Shown here: positions 12,601 to 24,536 of the stretch, piece by piece
How positions within the stretch are numbered: position 1 is the first letter of the stretch
How the letters are laid out: every line of letters starts with the position of its first letter
Origin: Phlebopus portentosus
Lineage: Eukaryota > Basidiomycota > Agaricomycetes > Boletales > Boletinellaceae
Length of the DNA stretch: 64,000 nucleotides
Direction of reading: 5' to 3'
NCBI GenBank assembly: GCA_037892935.1
Contig: JAYXKI010000004.1
Span: 124,001 to 188,000 of the forward strand
The notes under the pieces: generated by a model
The model's database searches: none
Told to the model about the DNA's origin: nothing
The model's input: only the letters and a program-made list of their open reading frames with translations
Program-made: the position numbers and the translations under genes

Positions 12601-13482
12601 CCGGTTTCTTTCAGCCTTTTTCGAGGGCCTGTTTGCTGGGAAGGCTTCTGATATCGACGTGGTTAGTCTGACATTCCATGGGTAACCAACATGGTTAGTG
12701 AACGAGCATAACAGATTTTTGATATCGAGGACGAAATGATGCAGTTTGCAAGTGAAAGTGCTCTGGATACGAGAGATCTCGAGAGCACACCGTCTTTGAA
12801 GCCCACAGCTACGGATCCAGCGCGTCGAGGTTCCCAAGCATCACGTCGAGTATCCATGCAAAGCGCGAAACCGATGAAGCTAGTTCCATCCAATTCATCT
12901 GCAATCTCAATGGCTAGTCAGGATGGACAAGGTCCGTCATCTCCTCCCTCGACCAAAGGAATCCGGCAAAGGCTTGCATCCGTCGTGCAGCGCGGAGCGG
13001 AGGCTGTGAATAACATCACTAGTCCATTAGCTCAGATTTACCAGCCTCTCGTGGTCGATGATGATATTGTCGAGGAGATAGCCGAACCGTCCCAGACAAT
13101 GCCAACCAGCAATCTAAATTACGCTCCCGGCATGCGTCGACGTCTTTCATCAATGCACAGGTTCCCGCCAATGCAGCCCGCGGGTGCGCACCGGAGCTTA
13201 AATAGCACGTATGGCCAAAACCGAGGTGGAAATCTTCTGGATGGTGAGATGTTGCAAGAGAGCCCGAGATCGACGGATCCTTTCACTCCTGTTAGAGAAG
13301 GGCGTATAGAGGAAGAAGGCACCTCACCTCCTGAGCCGGCTAGTCAGGTTCTCGAAGGAGAGGAGACACCAAGCCGGGCTCCGCAGGTCAACGAACGTCT
13401 TGCTAAAATCGAGGAGCGACAAAAACGTCTGGAGGATCTCATATTGCAGCTTATTGAAGATCTGCGACCGAGAAGGCGCTGA
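9669..13482 (+). CDS. YVC1: TRPY/Yvc1-type vacuolar cation channel
   Basis: Likely homologue of yeast Yvc1, a calcium-permeable TRP channel of the vacuolar membrane that releases stored calcium on osmotic and oxidative stress. The N-terminal cytoplasmic domain contains DTPLTYDALTAPDLTYTL, then GNYSVVFCFLLNRVNFLRD and SRAALCEIMATRLLR, as in fungal TRPY proteins. Hydrophobic segments follow in short exons between about 10780 and 12460, consistent with a six-helix channel. A long hydrophilic tail of about 250 residues occupies 12736-13482; it is Ser/Pro-rich and ends in a heptad-like helix (VNERLAKIEERQKRLEDLI) before a basic end. The gene is cut by more than ten introns, so the joined protein is only partly certain. 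Start ATG at 9669; stop TGA at 13480-13482. Confidence 0.85.
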
Positions 13483-13842
13483 GCTTCCGTCGCATCGGCT
13501 GAGTGTCTCGGTCTAAGGAGCTTCATTAGCCCACACCGTCAAGACGAGCTTGACCAATTCTATCCGCCGTAAATGACGAATGGAAGAATTTCATAAACAT
13601 TTCCTCTCACACGTCTGGTATTTTCAGAGTATTGCCAATGCAATCGTGGCATGCACACCTCGATTTGCGTGCATGACCATATGTTAATTAACAGTAAAGT
13701 AGAAAACTTTTATATACTAATACACGGCGATTGAACGAAAAAAAACTCGTAAGGTCATTATTAACACAAGAGTCGAGTGACGAATGGAATGGCAATATAG
13801 CAAAGTTGAGAAGTTGGAAAGTGGTTTCTACTAATACCACCA
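13483..13842. other. Convergent 3' spacer between TRPY channel and BYE1
   Basis: Gene-free 360 bp between converging genes. It is AT-rich around 13680-13740, consistent with 3' untranslated and polyadenylation sequence. No other structure was seen. Confidence 0.6.
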
Positions 13843-16800
13843 TCACCGTGGGGGACCACCTTGATTACGATCGCCCCACGCCTTGTCAGCCGACGCTGGG
13901 CGTGGACCTCTGTCGTCGTGGAACGGCTTGCCGCGTCCTCTTTTCCCTCGTCTTCCTCTTTCACTCCCGCGCCATCCAGCCCCACGTCCTCCATAGCCAT
14001 CTCTGCCGAAATCTCTATTTCGACCAGCTCGATCGTCAAAGTAGTGTTCTCCGTACTGGCCCTGAGAATGCGGAGGGGAGTATGGCTGAGAGGGAGAATA
14101 ATGTCCGGGCAGAGGCTGGGCTTGCTGTTGACTTGTGGGGGGGAATTGAGGAGGGAAAGGCGGCATCCCTGGAGCAGGATACGAAGGAGCATGCGGAGGT
14201 GTGGATCCCGTGGCAGGTGCGTATGTAGGAGCCCCCACGGGGGTTGGCAGGGGAAGACTCCGCGACTGCGACAGATGCTGTACCATTAGAGAGACTTGTT
14301 CCGGTGTTAAAGAAGCGATCTCCACTGCCAGTGCTGCTTGATCTATTCTAGCTTGCGTGCTAGGAGCAACGGAAGGCTGAGATGTCGGCACAGAGCCGGG
14401 AGGGATGCTCGGGATACTCTGAGGCGCACTCGGTAGTGAGGGAAAGGGCGTTGGCGTTGGAGCAGGACCAACAGCTCCAGGCAAAGGAGTTGTTGCCATC
14501 AATTTTCCCTTATTCAAGACAAAGGCACCCAGCAGCACGTTTGCCGGTCTTTCCTTAGGAAGACGATGGTCATCCATTAGTTCCAAGAATTCTGGAATTG
14601 GCTGATCTTTCAGCAAAGGGATAAGATAAAGTTCTCGTCCCGGTGCCTGTGGCTTTGGTTGAGCACCCCAAGGAAATACGAGAGCATGACGGCTACGGGG
14701 AGAATAGGTTAATATGATGAACACAAAAGCCGCATATGGAACCCGTACTCTTTTCTCATTAGGAAGTCAATTAATTCATTGAACTTCGAAATCGCCTCTT
14801 CGGATCTTGGAGTGAATATGACGACAATGAGTTCCTTCGAAGAGTTCATCCTGACAGAGACAAGATACTGGGCCGATTGAGCGGTGGGTACGCGGCCATC
14901 AATGCGGGCCTGAGTCGCAGGAAACAGTGTTTGCCAGTATCCAGACAATGGCTCCAAGTTTCTTCCGCCAATCTGTTTGCAGGAAACGTCGATTGATAAA
15001 ATTTCAAAATTCTCTTTGGGCATGGTAATCTTCAAAGAATCGATTAAAACAAGATGCCTGAAAACTGTCATAGTTACTTACATTTCCTGTCCATACTTCG
15101 GGCAAAGAATCGACGATTGACATGGACTGTGGGAAGAGATTTTCATTGGTTTGTGCCACACTCGCGGTTTGCTCAAATATAGCATCTAGTGCACGCTCGT
15201 TGTCATCGTCATCACTGTCCAATTCCATAGCTTCCTCCTGGCCTTCAGGTGCGTTAACTGTCGTAGGATTGTCATCAGCTGGAGAAGTCGCACTTCGGTC
15301 TGCTGCAATATCATCGCCACTAGTATTGGGCCCTTCGTCCCTATTGGAACCGGTCCACAAGGCGCTGAGGTCAAAAGACGAACGCTGTGGTGAAGCAGCA
15401 GGCCTTGAAGGGGCAAAGGGTGATGGCCCCGATGGTGTCACTGTAATAGGCGACGAGCTAGGACCTGCTTCACCACTGACTTGCACAATCATGCGCTGCT
15501 GTGGGTTAGACGGAGGAGCATCTTTCATCGGTACATCGTCGTCCATGTTGATGATGTCGTCGAGACTGAGGCCTTGTTCTGACGTTGCTAATTCATTAGC
15601 CACGGATGGCATGAAAAGTGGGCGTACAGTAGGTCTGCCGGTGGCCGGTGAGACTGGAAGAACAGCCTGCTGCACCTGAATCGGGATTGGTGCTGGTGCA
15701 CCCGAAGATTGTTGCGAACCAGAGGTATCCACTGTGGGACTCTGCTTCGGAAGCGTTGAGGACGATGGTGACTGCTCCATTGCCGAAGTCGGTGAACCTT
15801 GGTGATGAGAAATGGAAACCGTGCGTATCCGGGCGACTTTTTCTCGCTCACGCTTCTCCATCTCCATCCGTCGCTCTTCTTCCTCCCTCGCTGCATCGGC
15901 GGCACGCTGACCTGACATATCTTCAATAGTCTCGAGACCTTTATGAGTGATCTTCGCGCGAGGCGCAGTGATCTTCTGTAAGATCGAATGCTCAAGAGCT
16001 TCCTTCTCGGCTTGTTCAATCTCATGTTTTGTCTGCTCATTAGCAAGATCAGTAGAAGACATAACATTAAGCTGAGCTGGCGTTATTCGACCCGATGCGA
16101 TACCCTTACGTAACGCAACTCGGTCTGGCTTTGGTAAATTGAATTGCAGCATTCGGAAGCGCTCCCTAAGCACATCTCGTCAGCTCGTATGTACGAGGCA
16201 AGCAGTCGAAGACTTACTTGTATTTCCCGCCGGCGCTTGGTTTTCCGGTCTTGTCAGGCTCTGCGTATGTGTCCATCATGCATCGCTCCAATTCATTCAC
16301 GAACGACTTGACTTTCTGCACCAATTCATTCTTATCGTCCTCAACTGAGGAAATGGTAGACTCTCTGGCGTCATCGCCACCTTCCTCCTTGACTTGGCCT
16401 TCCGTCTGAGAACGAGACTGCTCTTCTCGATATTCTTCAAACATCGGGCGGATGATCTCTTCCAATTTCGACAGACAATATTTTCGGATCGCGTCATCAT
16501 GTGATGGTTCAGCAGTCTTTGACCTTTTGGGAGCGGGGTGCTGCGCAGAAGAGCTTCTTCGCTTGAGCGACGATTCTGGTGCGGGGGACGTTGATACTTT
16601 CTTCAGTCGCTTCAGTCGTCCGCTCTTCGGAGGGCGTCGACGACGGCCATCTTCTGATTCATTGTCATCGACATCAGTTACAGTTTCATCCGAAGAAACG
16701 GTAGCCTGACGAGCTGGTCGCTACACACAAGCTCGAATTAAGAATCCAAGCTATTCCTGGGAAGAAACGAAGTAAACTTACCTTGCTTGTCTTAGATTTT

Positions 16801-17984
16801 CTGTTTGAAGGTTCAGCGACATAGTCATCCTCCGAACCCGCTCCATCACTCTCTTCTGGACTGTCCACCACATCAATCTCTTCAACGGGTATTCTTCTGC
16901 GCGTTTTCTTGGCAACGGGCTGCGCAGGCACAACGGAAGGCGGTTCGACAAATGCATCTGTTCCCTCGAAGTCCACTAAAAATGCAGGCAGTTAGCGCCG
17001 AGAATCTGAACTAAAATGAACAAAACGAAATAAAATGGATGAAAACAGATCTAAAAAAGTAACCACTGCATGTCATCGATTCATGATGCTATTTTCTCCT
17101 GTTGTCTGCGTCCGCGTGTCGTTATTTACTGTAATATGCTTGAGCGCAACGTAGTACTACCCAGCACAACACAGCATAGAGCAATATCTACTACCATGAC
17201 AATTTGTGTACTACTGAACACAACATAACTTGTAGAATGCGTGCCACAATTCAGGTCCGCAGATATGATTGCTCCCAAACGATGAATCAAGTGGCGAAGT
17301 TGTCGAGTCTCAACAACGATATGCAGCACGTCTTGACATACAGTGATTGCTCAGATCGATGATGCAGATTGCAAAATATAGTGAAGAAAAACCAGATTGT
17401 CGTGGTACATACGAATGATAGAAATACATGACGACAATCCAACAAATGTACAACAGAAACTCACACTTACTGACGGTCTTACGCCCAGTTTTCACTTCGC
17501 ACTCGGGACAAATATACTGTTCTAGAAATAAGCGCAACGTCAGGACCAGATCACGTTTAACAAAGGAAGACCACCAGGCTTACCTATTTCTCCTGCATCA
17601 TCCTCATCCAAATCGACACACCGGAAATGATACCTAATGAGAGTTGTGAGCAACAAAAATCGCCTCAGCGAACGAACATGCGTACCAGCTCTGACATCCA
17701 CCCTCACATTTGATCATAGGAGTGCCATCGTCCTCCCCTTTACAGAGGCAATACGTCCCGCCCCCTTTCTTTCTACTCCTGTCTGTAGACTTGCTCGTCA
17801 TGCTCGCGGAAGATACAGGCGGCTTGGAGGAAGCGGCCTTCTTCTGCACCGCTTTCTTGTTGTCCTCCTGCTCGGGTTTTGAAATATCTTGAACATTAGG
17901 AGCAGCGCCACTCGCGACGGAGGAGCGTGTCGTTCGTTTATTTGCGGCACCTTCCGCCGCAGTCTTGCTGCGCGAGCTGACCAT
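13843..17984 (-). CDS. BYE1: Bye1-like transcription factor (PHD finger, TFIIS central domain, SPOC domain)
   Basis: The three-domain order matches yeast Bye1, which binds RNA polymerase II and trimethylated H3K4 during early elongation. The first exons encode a PHD finger beginning TYCLCKGEDDGTPMIKCEGG and ending in ICPECEVKTG. A nuclear-type basic/acidic linker follows, then a TFIIS central-like domain including LNVMSSTDLANEQ and KHEIEQAEKEALEHSIL. A SPOC domain (EVWTGNVSNY, HALVFPWGAQ, RELYLIPLLKDQPIPEF) precedes a Pro-rich tail ending in an Arg/Gly-rich segment. The start is the ATG at 17982-17984; the same frame is open a little upstream but offers only GTG. One intron (16976-17470) is about 495 nt, far longer than its neighbours. 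The RG-rich tail appears to be an addition relative to yeast Bye1. Confidence 0.85.
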
Positions 17985-19165
17985 CACTTGACGCAAAACA
18001 ACTTGCACCAGTTGCTAATAGTAATCTGTACTCTGTACCGGCCTTCTGGTGGTGTTGCGGCAAATGACAAAAGACGACGTTACCGATAAGTCAAGTGGCG
18101 ACACTTCCAGCAACTTCTTCCCACAAGGACTCATCACGTGGGAACTTCAGACATTTGATTTGAAAGTGTTATTATTGTAAAAGGCGCGTTATTTGTTAAA
18201 ATGTGGTTTTGTAGGTAAAAATTGTAGAAAGTAAAAACGGGGTAAAAATGTTCCATGTTATGAAAGAGAAAAAAAATCCCCTCCAATATCATGCACCTAC
18301 GGACGTGTTTGAAGGAATGTTGGAGCGCTTCCGTTGGTTGGTTGAAAACGCGCTCTGGGTCGCGTGGGAGGACGTGCAGGTAGAAGCCTCGTATCGCGCT
18401 TGGCAGTACAGGGGGTATTCTACTATGCGGTGGGTAACGGTGTCAGGTCGGTGGCAGCGGGTACACGAGGGGTGGAGGCGTATGCGGTTTAGGGTAACGT
18501 TAGTGTAAGCGACGTTTATCATGGCCTGGCGCGACCAAGGCCAGATCAGGGGGCGCTTTGGTTGTCTGTGACGTTACTGAGAGCGGTGGTGTAAAGGGTC
18601 ATGCCCGCGTATTGTTGGCGGTTAAGCCAGCGTCGCATCGCAACCGCCCATGTATTGTAGGGTAAGTATTTGTTGTGCCCGGATTCCCACTACCGTGCTG
18701 ATGTTGATCCTGACCATGTCCTCAGGTTCGATGAACAACGATTCGAAACGTCGTTGGGGGATCTCCACTAGCTGGATAAGGCGAGGGAAACCGGGTAAAA
18801 GGGAGGTGCATATGTAAAGGTTGTACGTATAACGTAAATTCACGTCCCTCTCTCATGAACTTCACTATTTAGTATTATTTCAATAAATGGATTCTATTGA
18901 GGCAGCCTGACGAATTGTTACAAAGCCAAGGAACATACACCTCACCTTGAAATGTTTTGCAGACACGGATTTGATTTTTCTTATGATCTGTTTTACATTC
19001 AGTCTTCCAGGAGAAATATCATTGATTGAGAAAAGATTCGCAAAAGACTCGAAGCGTTCCACCTCAGATGATACAACTTCAAGATAACTTAAGAAGTGAG
19101 GTACCGCTATAGAATGTCTGCAGCTGATTATGTGAAAGGAGTCGCTATACCGAACATTTTCTGCC
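17985..19165. other. Intergenic spacer between BYE1 and PMT4
   Basis: No functional gene was recognised. The middle part (about 18290-18600) is more GC-rich than its surroundings and contains the probable retroelement remnant listed separately. The outer parts should carry the BYE1 promoter and the PMT4 3' end. Confidence 0.5.
18289..18850 (-). pseudogene. Probable LINE-type retroelement remnant (C-terminal zinc-knuckle region)
   Basis: On the minus strand an open stretch at 18289-18522 contains RLHPSCTRCHRPDTVTHR followed by IVEYPLYCQARYEA. This resembles the cysteine/histidine motif at the end of many LINE reverse-transcriptase proteins (CxxC...DTxxHxxxxCPxY), with the last Cys position now Tyr. 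A second open stretch upstream at 18622-18843, in another frame, contains EDMVRINISTVVGIRAQQ. Stops and frame changes separate the two, so any original protein is broken. The local GC content differs from the flanks. The assignment rests on one motif recognised by eye and is tentative. Confidence 0.35.
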
Positions 19166-21978
19166 CTAAATAGTATGGGTCTTCTTGGCGGCGAAGTGCA
19201 ACGTCCAAGTACTGAGAAGCCTTCGGGCGTTGACTTGGTCCCCGGTGAGACTAAGTAAAGGAAAGAAGTTGGCCAGGTTCAGAAAGAAGGGCAAGAAAGA
19301 AGGGCAAGAAAGGATTGAGGCTCACCCAGGAGTACCATAGGTTAATGGAGAGATGTAGATCAGCATGATGAACTCCGCGACCGTAAAAACGGCGACAGCT
19401 GCAAGAGCTTTCGGTCCTATATCGGAGTATTGTGTTGGCCTCATTCTTGTCTTACGTCCAGCAATCGAAATCGGGTAATTGATCGTTTCCGACATAATGA
19501 AATTCAACACAGCACCAGCAAGAAGAGCGGAAAAAAGATGGGCAGCGAGGTAGTGATGAATGAACAGCTGGCGGCTCATTAGGAAGAATGGGAAGTAATG
19601 CGTCGCCCAGCCAATAACGAAGAAGCCTGCGTTGTTCCAAAGGCGGTTACGGACGGCTACGAAAATATTCATAAGAACGTCAATGACAAAACATGGAATA
19701 CTGTCTTACATTCAGGAATGGGCTCCACTCCTCTTCTCCTCGCCAGCAAATCAGCACATAGGACTCCTATAAATATTGACAACGACATCGTGCAAGCCCA
19801 CCAGGAAACGATGTTCCCTATCATATAGATCTGGCGCTGTTCCTTGTTATCCGTCCAGAAGCTGATGCCGCTGACGACGAAAGGCCAGTTGATGGGATTG
19901 CTGGCATAAGGATGCGACGCAGTGAGACCGGCATTGTGTTGGAGCATAAGCATCTGTAATTCAAAGAACTTCTTCAAGAAACTCCTCTTCTTCGGTGGTT
20001 TGGCTTCGACCTTGGCAGTACGTCGCAGGAAGTCCTCCTCGTCCTCTGCACCGACGAGGTCATCAACATACCAAATTGCAGTTTTCTCCAGAGAATTTTT
20101 GTTTCCGTTAATTTCCTGCTGTTTGAAGGCCCAGTCTGGCAAAGGTTTTTTGTGCGTCCACATCGCAACGCGAGTCGGAACATGGATCAATCTGAAGTAT
20201 CCCGACTTGGTCTTCCAGGTTGCGTCATCCCCTTGATCTACGATCTGCAGCTGGAACAGCGTGTCATTGTATCGAGAATTATCGTCGCGTGACCAAGTCG
20301 TAAACTCTTGGTTTGTAGGCATAAGCGGAGAGGCAACGTCGTGGGTTAGAAGCAGGCTGTTGGTATTGACATGCAAAAGCTGAATAACGTCCTCATTCTT
20401 GACGTTTCGTCCTGGCCCTGTGGCAGGCAATGCCTTGGTCGGGATGATTTGCCAGAAATTGTTCGTGTCATTGTGTGCATAGCCAGTGACTTGTTGACCT
20501 GATCTCGGAGTCAGCTATTACAATGCGTTATGATTGCACCGAAGACACTTGCCTTGGGAGCTGACTCGACCGTCGTCGTATCGGAGTGGATACCGTTCCT
20601 TATGCGAGTGCAGAAAGACCTTCGTGTCCTTGTGTTTCATTGCGATCGTATCATAATAACGAATATCTGCGGAAGGTGTTAATGTGACACGACACCCAGC
20701 TTTTTCTGCACTTGCCTTGCGCGTTTAAGAGCATTTCATTGCCCATCAAAGTCTCTTGGAAGGCTGGACTCATAAAAGTGTCACCAGGGCCAGATTTTGG
20801 TAAAAATTTGAAGTGGAACCAGAAGAACGAGAGGTAGACAATGATAGGCACGATGATTAGACCAATTGTTCTAGCAATAAAATGCCGGGTAAAATATTCC
20901 TGACAAACCGAAGCTCGGAGAAATTGTAGATGCCAAGTGATAGAGAAAATACATACCATTGAGTGACCTTTCTTGATATCCAGCAAATCCCAAAGGTCGA
21001 CGAGAACAGCTGCGCCAACGGCGAAGAATATGAGAACACCGTTGATCTTGCTACCCGCAGTACATGCTAGAGATACACCAGTCGCAATGAGCCATGCCCA
21101 CCATTCGGCAGAAAAGTCGCTGTGCACGTTGACATCAGCACCTTGCATAGAAATTTGCTTCCGCGACGTACTGGTAACGAAGCTTCCTGAACCGAATGTA
21201 CGTGTAAATGGTCAATGCAGTGAAGAAGATCAACTGGGCATCAATTAAAATAAGGCGGTCTTGAGTAATATGCGCATTATCTGTGCCGAACGCAACGTTA
21301 TATTTGGACACATGACGAACGATAGTTCTACGCACCGAAAAGGACGAGAATAGCAGAGAACGCAGCGATGATGGTTGAGTAACCGCTTTCCTTCATGATT
21401 GCATATACCAGTGGAACGGTGAGAGCACCAAACGTGGCAGGAAGAGCACGCATTCCGACGTAAGGAACGTGGTTATCCGTGTAACTATCTCCAATATTCT
21501 CGAAGTTGAAATTCCCATCAAACCCAGCGAACCAGCCAGCGGCTCCTAGCATCATCTTCGCGAAAGGCGGATGAACATCGAAGTAATATTCTCCACGAAT
21601 ATAATATGCGGCGAATTTGCCGAAATGAACTTCATCGAAACTAGATACTCGTCAGGAGCGAAGAAGGGAGAATGACTTTGATGAGTACTAACACGACTTC
21701 GTCAGGATTGTTGATCTTGTAAAAACGAGTGAAGAAAGCGAGCGCTGCCAGCGTACTGCTGACCAGAAGATTTGTTCTCTTAGACTCAGCAAGCTGTTGG
21801 AATTTTCCGCGCTGCGAGAGAAGTATCAGCTTGGCTCGGATCGAACGCGTCGAAATGAAAGCACCTGGCTATAAGTTGCGACATAGTGTTCGTCTGGGTC
21901 TGTTTGCGAAGAGTGCGTGCTAGCACTACGCGCTGAAGAGCCGACATTGCGCCGGCGAGTGGTCACCGGCGTCTCCAT
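19166..21978 (-). CDS. PMT4: Dolichyl-phosphate-mannose protein O-mannosyltransferase, Pmt4 type
   Basis: Transfers mannose from dolichyl-phosphate mannose to Ser/Thr of secretory and membrane proteins in the endoplasmic reticulum. After a short polar leader starting METPVTTRRR, the protein has the PMT catalytic loop DEVVFDEVHFGKFAAYY followed by FDVHPPFAK, then GFDGNFNFENIGDSY and DNAHITQDRLILIDA. The acidic loop residues after VVF are those used for catalysis in the family. A lumenal MIR region follows, with LLHVNTNSLLLTHDVAS and IHVPTRVAMWTH. The C-terminal helices include WATHYFPFFLMSRQLFIHHYL and the protein ends with LTGDQVNARRLLSTWTLHF. The FGKFAxYY form of the loop favours Pmt4 over Pmt1 or Pmt2. 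Stop at 19166-19168; start at 21976-21978. Divergent from PRP4. Confidence 0.9.
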
Positions 21979-22214
21979 TGGCGGAGGTGTGAGCAACGGC
22001 TGCGAGGACGAGGGAAGATGTTGAGAAAGTGAGAAAGAGGTGCTGCGTGCGGCGCGCGCGAAAGTTGAAGTTGAGTTGACGTGTCAGTCACAACCGCGTT
22101 CCGCCTGCCATATTCGGTACATGCACTGTAACCTCCAGACGTCGGTCTTGACTTACGCTCTCGCTCATATTCAAATAATTTACTAAATATTACTCTCTTC
22201 TTTGGGCGGATGCT
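21979..22214. promoter_or_regulatory. Divergent promoter region PMT4 / PRP4
   Basis: The 236 bp between opposite-facing start codons must contain both promoters. No recognised box was identified with confidence. Confidence 0.5.
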
Positions 22215-24144
22215 ATGGCTGAGCTGACTCTGGATACACTCATTGATGAGGGAGGGTACGGGGACCGTGCTCGGATAGAGAATCAAGCATTGCTCGATGA
22301 ACTTGAACGCAAAAAGAAGGCCAGGAGCTTGGCCGTACCGACAGACGATGCTCGCGTTAGGGCACGTCTACGGGAACTTGGAGAGCCAATCACCCTATTC
22401 GGCGAACGCGTGAGTCCTCTTCATCCTTTGCGTATACTAAATCTGATGTATGGCTATGGCGACTAGCCTGCCGACCGACGAGATCGACTGAAATATGTTC
22501 TTTCCCAAATATCTGTGGCTCGGGGCGGAGATCTCGCAGAGATGGAAAGCGAATCTGAGTCGTCAGATGAAGAAGAGGAAACCGTAAGTAACGTGTATGC
22601 TAACCTTTGAACTTTGATGACGGATGGTATTTAGACCGAAGAATTTTACACTCCAGGTCCGATTGAACTCTTGGAAGCGCGACGACGAATAGCGGAATTC
22701 TCATTGCCCAGGTCATAGTTTCGATTCAGAATGGTTCAACGAGGTGCTTACTTTATATTCTTTCGTGTACATATTACAGAGCTCAAAAAAGGGTCGCCCA
22801 GCAGCGCATTGAGAGCAAAATGCCCTTGAGACAACTGATCGACATGCGGAAGAAAATCTTCGGAGAAGTGAAAGTAAGTACCCATGGATTTACTTGTTCT
22901 TCTAGCTTGAGTCTGATTTTCTTAGAGCTTTGCGAACATGGGCTCCCAAATCGGCGACGAACGACCCATCTCCATGGTTCGATTCTCTCCAGACAGCAAG
23001 ATGCTTGCTACGGGTAGCTGGTCAGGAGGCGTAAAGCTCTGGAACATTCCATCATGTACTCCCATACGTACATTACGAGGTGCGCTTATTATATATTAAG
23101 CTATGACCGTCGGCTGAGCAGTCACTAGGTCATGGTGATCGGGTCGGTGGGCTTGCCTGGCATCCACAAGCCACATTAACGCAAAGTCCAGACTCAGTCA
23201 ATCTTGTAAGCGGTGCAGGGGATTTCAATCTCCACCTGTGGTCACTTTCTAAGTAAAGCTTTAATTTGCTACAGTCGTCAGGCATAGACGCCTGACCGTT
23301 CTTTTTTAGTGATGCGCCTCTAGCTATCCTGAAAGGACATGAAGGCCGCGTTTGTCGTACTGCATTCCATCCATCCGGAGACTATGTCGCCAGCGCTAGT
23401 TTCGATACGTCGTGGCGATTATGGGACGTTACGACTCAGACTGAGCTTCTACTTCAAGAAGGTCACTCGAAAGAAGTCTACTCAGTAGAATTCCAGGATG
23501 ACGGCGCATTGATTGCCTCCGGGTGAGAGAAAAGCTATTTTAATCGCGCCTTCCAGCAGTCTGTATTGACTTGATATGTTTATCTCAGAGGCCTTGACGC
23601 CATTGGTCGAGTATGGGATCTTCGAACGGGACGAACTGCGATGGTCTTAGATGGACACGTACAAGGCATCTACTCTATCGCCTTTTCTCCTAATGGGTAT
23701 CAGATCGCAACCGGAGCAGGAGACGACACGATACGTATATGGGACATGCGGTCACTCCAAGCTCAATACACCATCCCTGCGCACCGCTCAAACGTCTCCG
23801 ACATCCGATTTTTCCGAGGCACAGGGACAGGCTCACCTTCCGGAGTTCAAAAAGACGTTGAAATGAACGACGCCGATACAGATGCAGATGTCTCTCATGA
23901 CAAGCAGCAGCCGCCAAATGGAATAATCGAGCAGGAGGCGAGGTACCGCTGCGGGTTATATTTCGCTAGCGCAGGATACGATGGTTTCGTCAAGCTCTGG
24001 AGTGCGGATGACTGGCAGCTGTTACGCACACTGACGACAGATGCCGGAAAGGTCATGTCTATTGACCTGTCGAACGATGGGAAGTATTTGGTATCAGGGA
24101 CTTATAACCGGAACTTCCAGTTGTACGAGCCGGAGGGAGTGTAG
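22215..24144 (+). CDS. PRP4: U4/U6 snRNP WD-repeat protein Prp4 (PRPF4)
   Basis: Component of the U4/U6 and tri-snRNP particles needed for pre-mRNA splicing, acting in the nucleus. The N-terminal part has the PRP4/SFM motif region, with [17 protein letters not shown] followed by [12 protein letters not shown], then an acidic segment and [19 protein letters not shown], typical of the family. A C-terminal propeller of about seven WD repeats follows. Visible WD units include [70 protein letters not shown] and [19 protein letters not shown] small insertion rich in Asp lies between the fifth and sixth repeats at about 23810-23940. The start ATG at 22215 gives the expected N-terminus. This is the WD protein PRP4, not the unrelated kinase also called Prp4 in fission yeast. 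Confidence 0.93.
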
Positions 24145-24536
24145 TCACGTATTTACGGAATGTGTTAAAATTCGACGGGGACAATGTATACACGGAAGCT
24201 GATCAGGGACAGGAAAGTGTCGTCCTTCCAGCCTTTTCAGGTTTTTGTTGTCCAGAGTGCGATATTTGTGCGCGCATCCTAGCCCGAAGCAAGTATGGAT
24301 CAAACGAAATATCATCATTCCCCAGTATTTCAATGTCTATACTTTGGATTGCGACAAATGTATAACAGTTATACTTGATAAATGACTAGTAATACAGTTT
24401 TGACTGCGACACTGTACAATCATCAAGAGAACGAAACGACAAGCTGGTAACAAAGAGGGCGACAGCGCAAGGTAGATAAAAAACGCAGCATATTGTTCGC
24501 AAGGTCCCATTGTCACAGTGAAGGATTGAAAAGTAG
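24145..24536. other. Convergent 3' spacer between PRP4 and the APSES factor
   Basis: Gene-free 392 bp between converging genes, presumably both 3' untranslated regions. No repeat or RNA structure was recognised. Confidence 0.6.

Noticed and set aside
16976..17470. Intronic C/D-box snoRNA in the long BYE1 intron
   Set aside because: No properly spaced C (RTGATGA) and D (CTGA) boxes were found on the coding strand by eye.
17985..18008. N-terminal extension of BYE1 from an upstream in-frame GTG
   Set aside because: Nuclear fungal genes normally start with ATG; the ATG at 17982-17984 is the first in frame.
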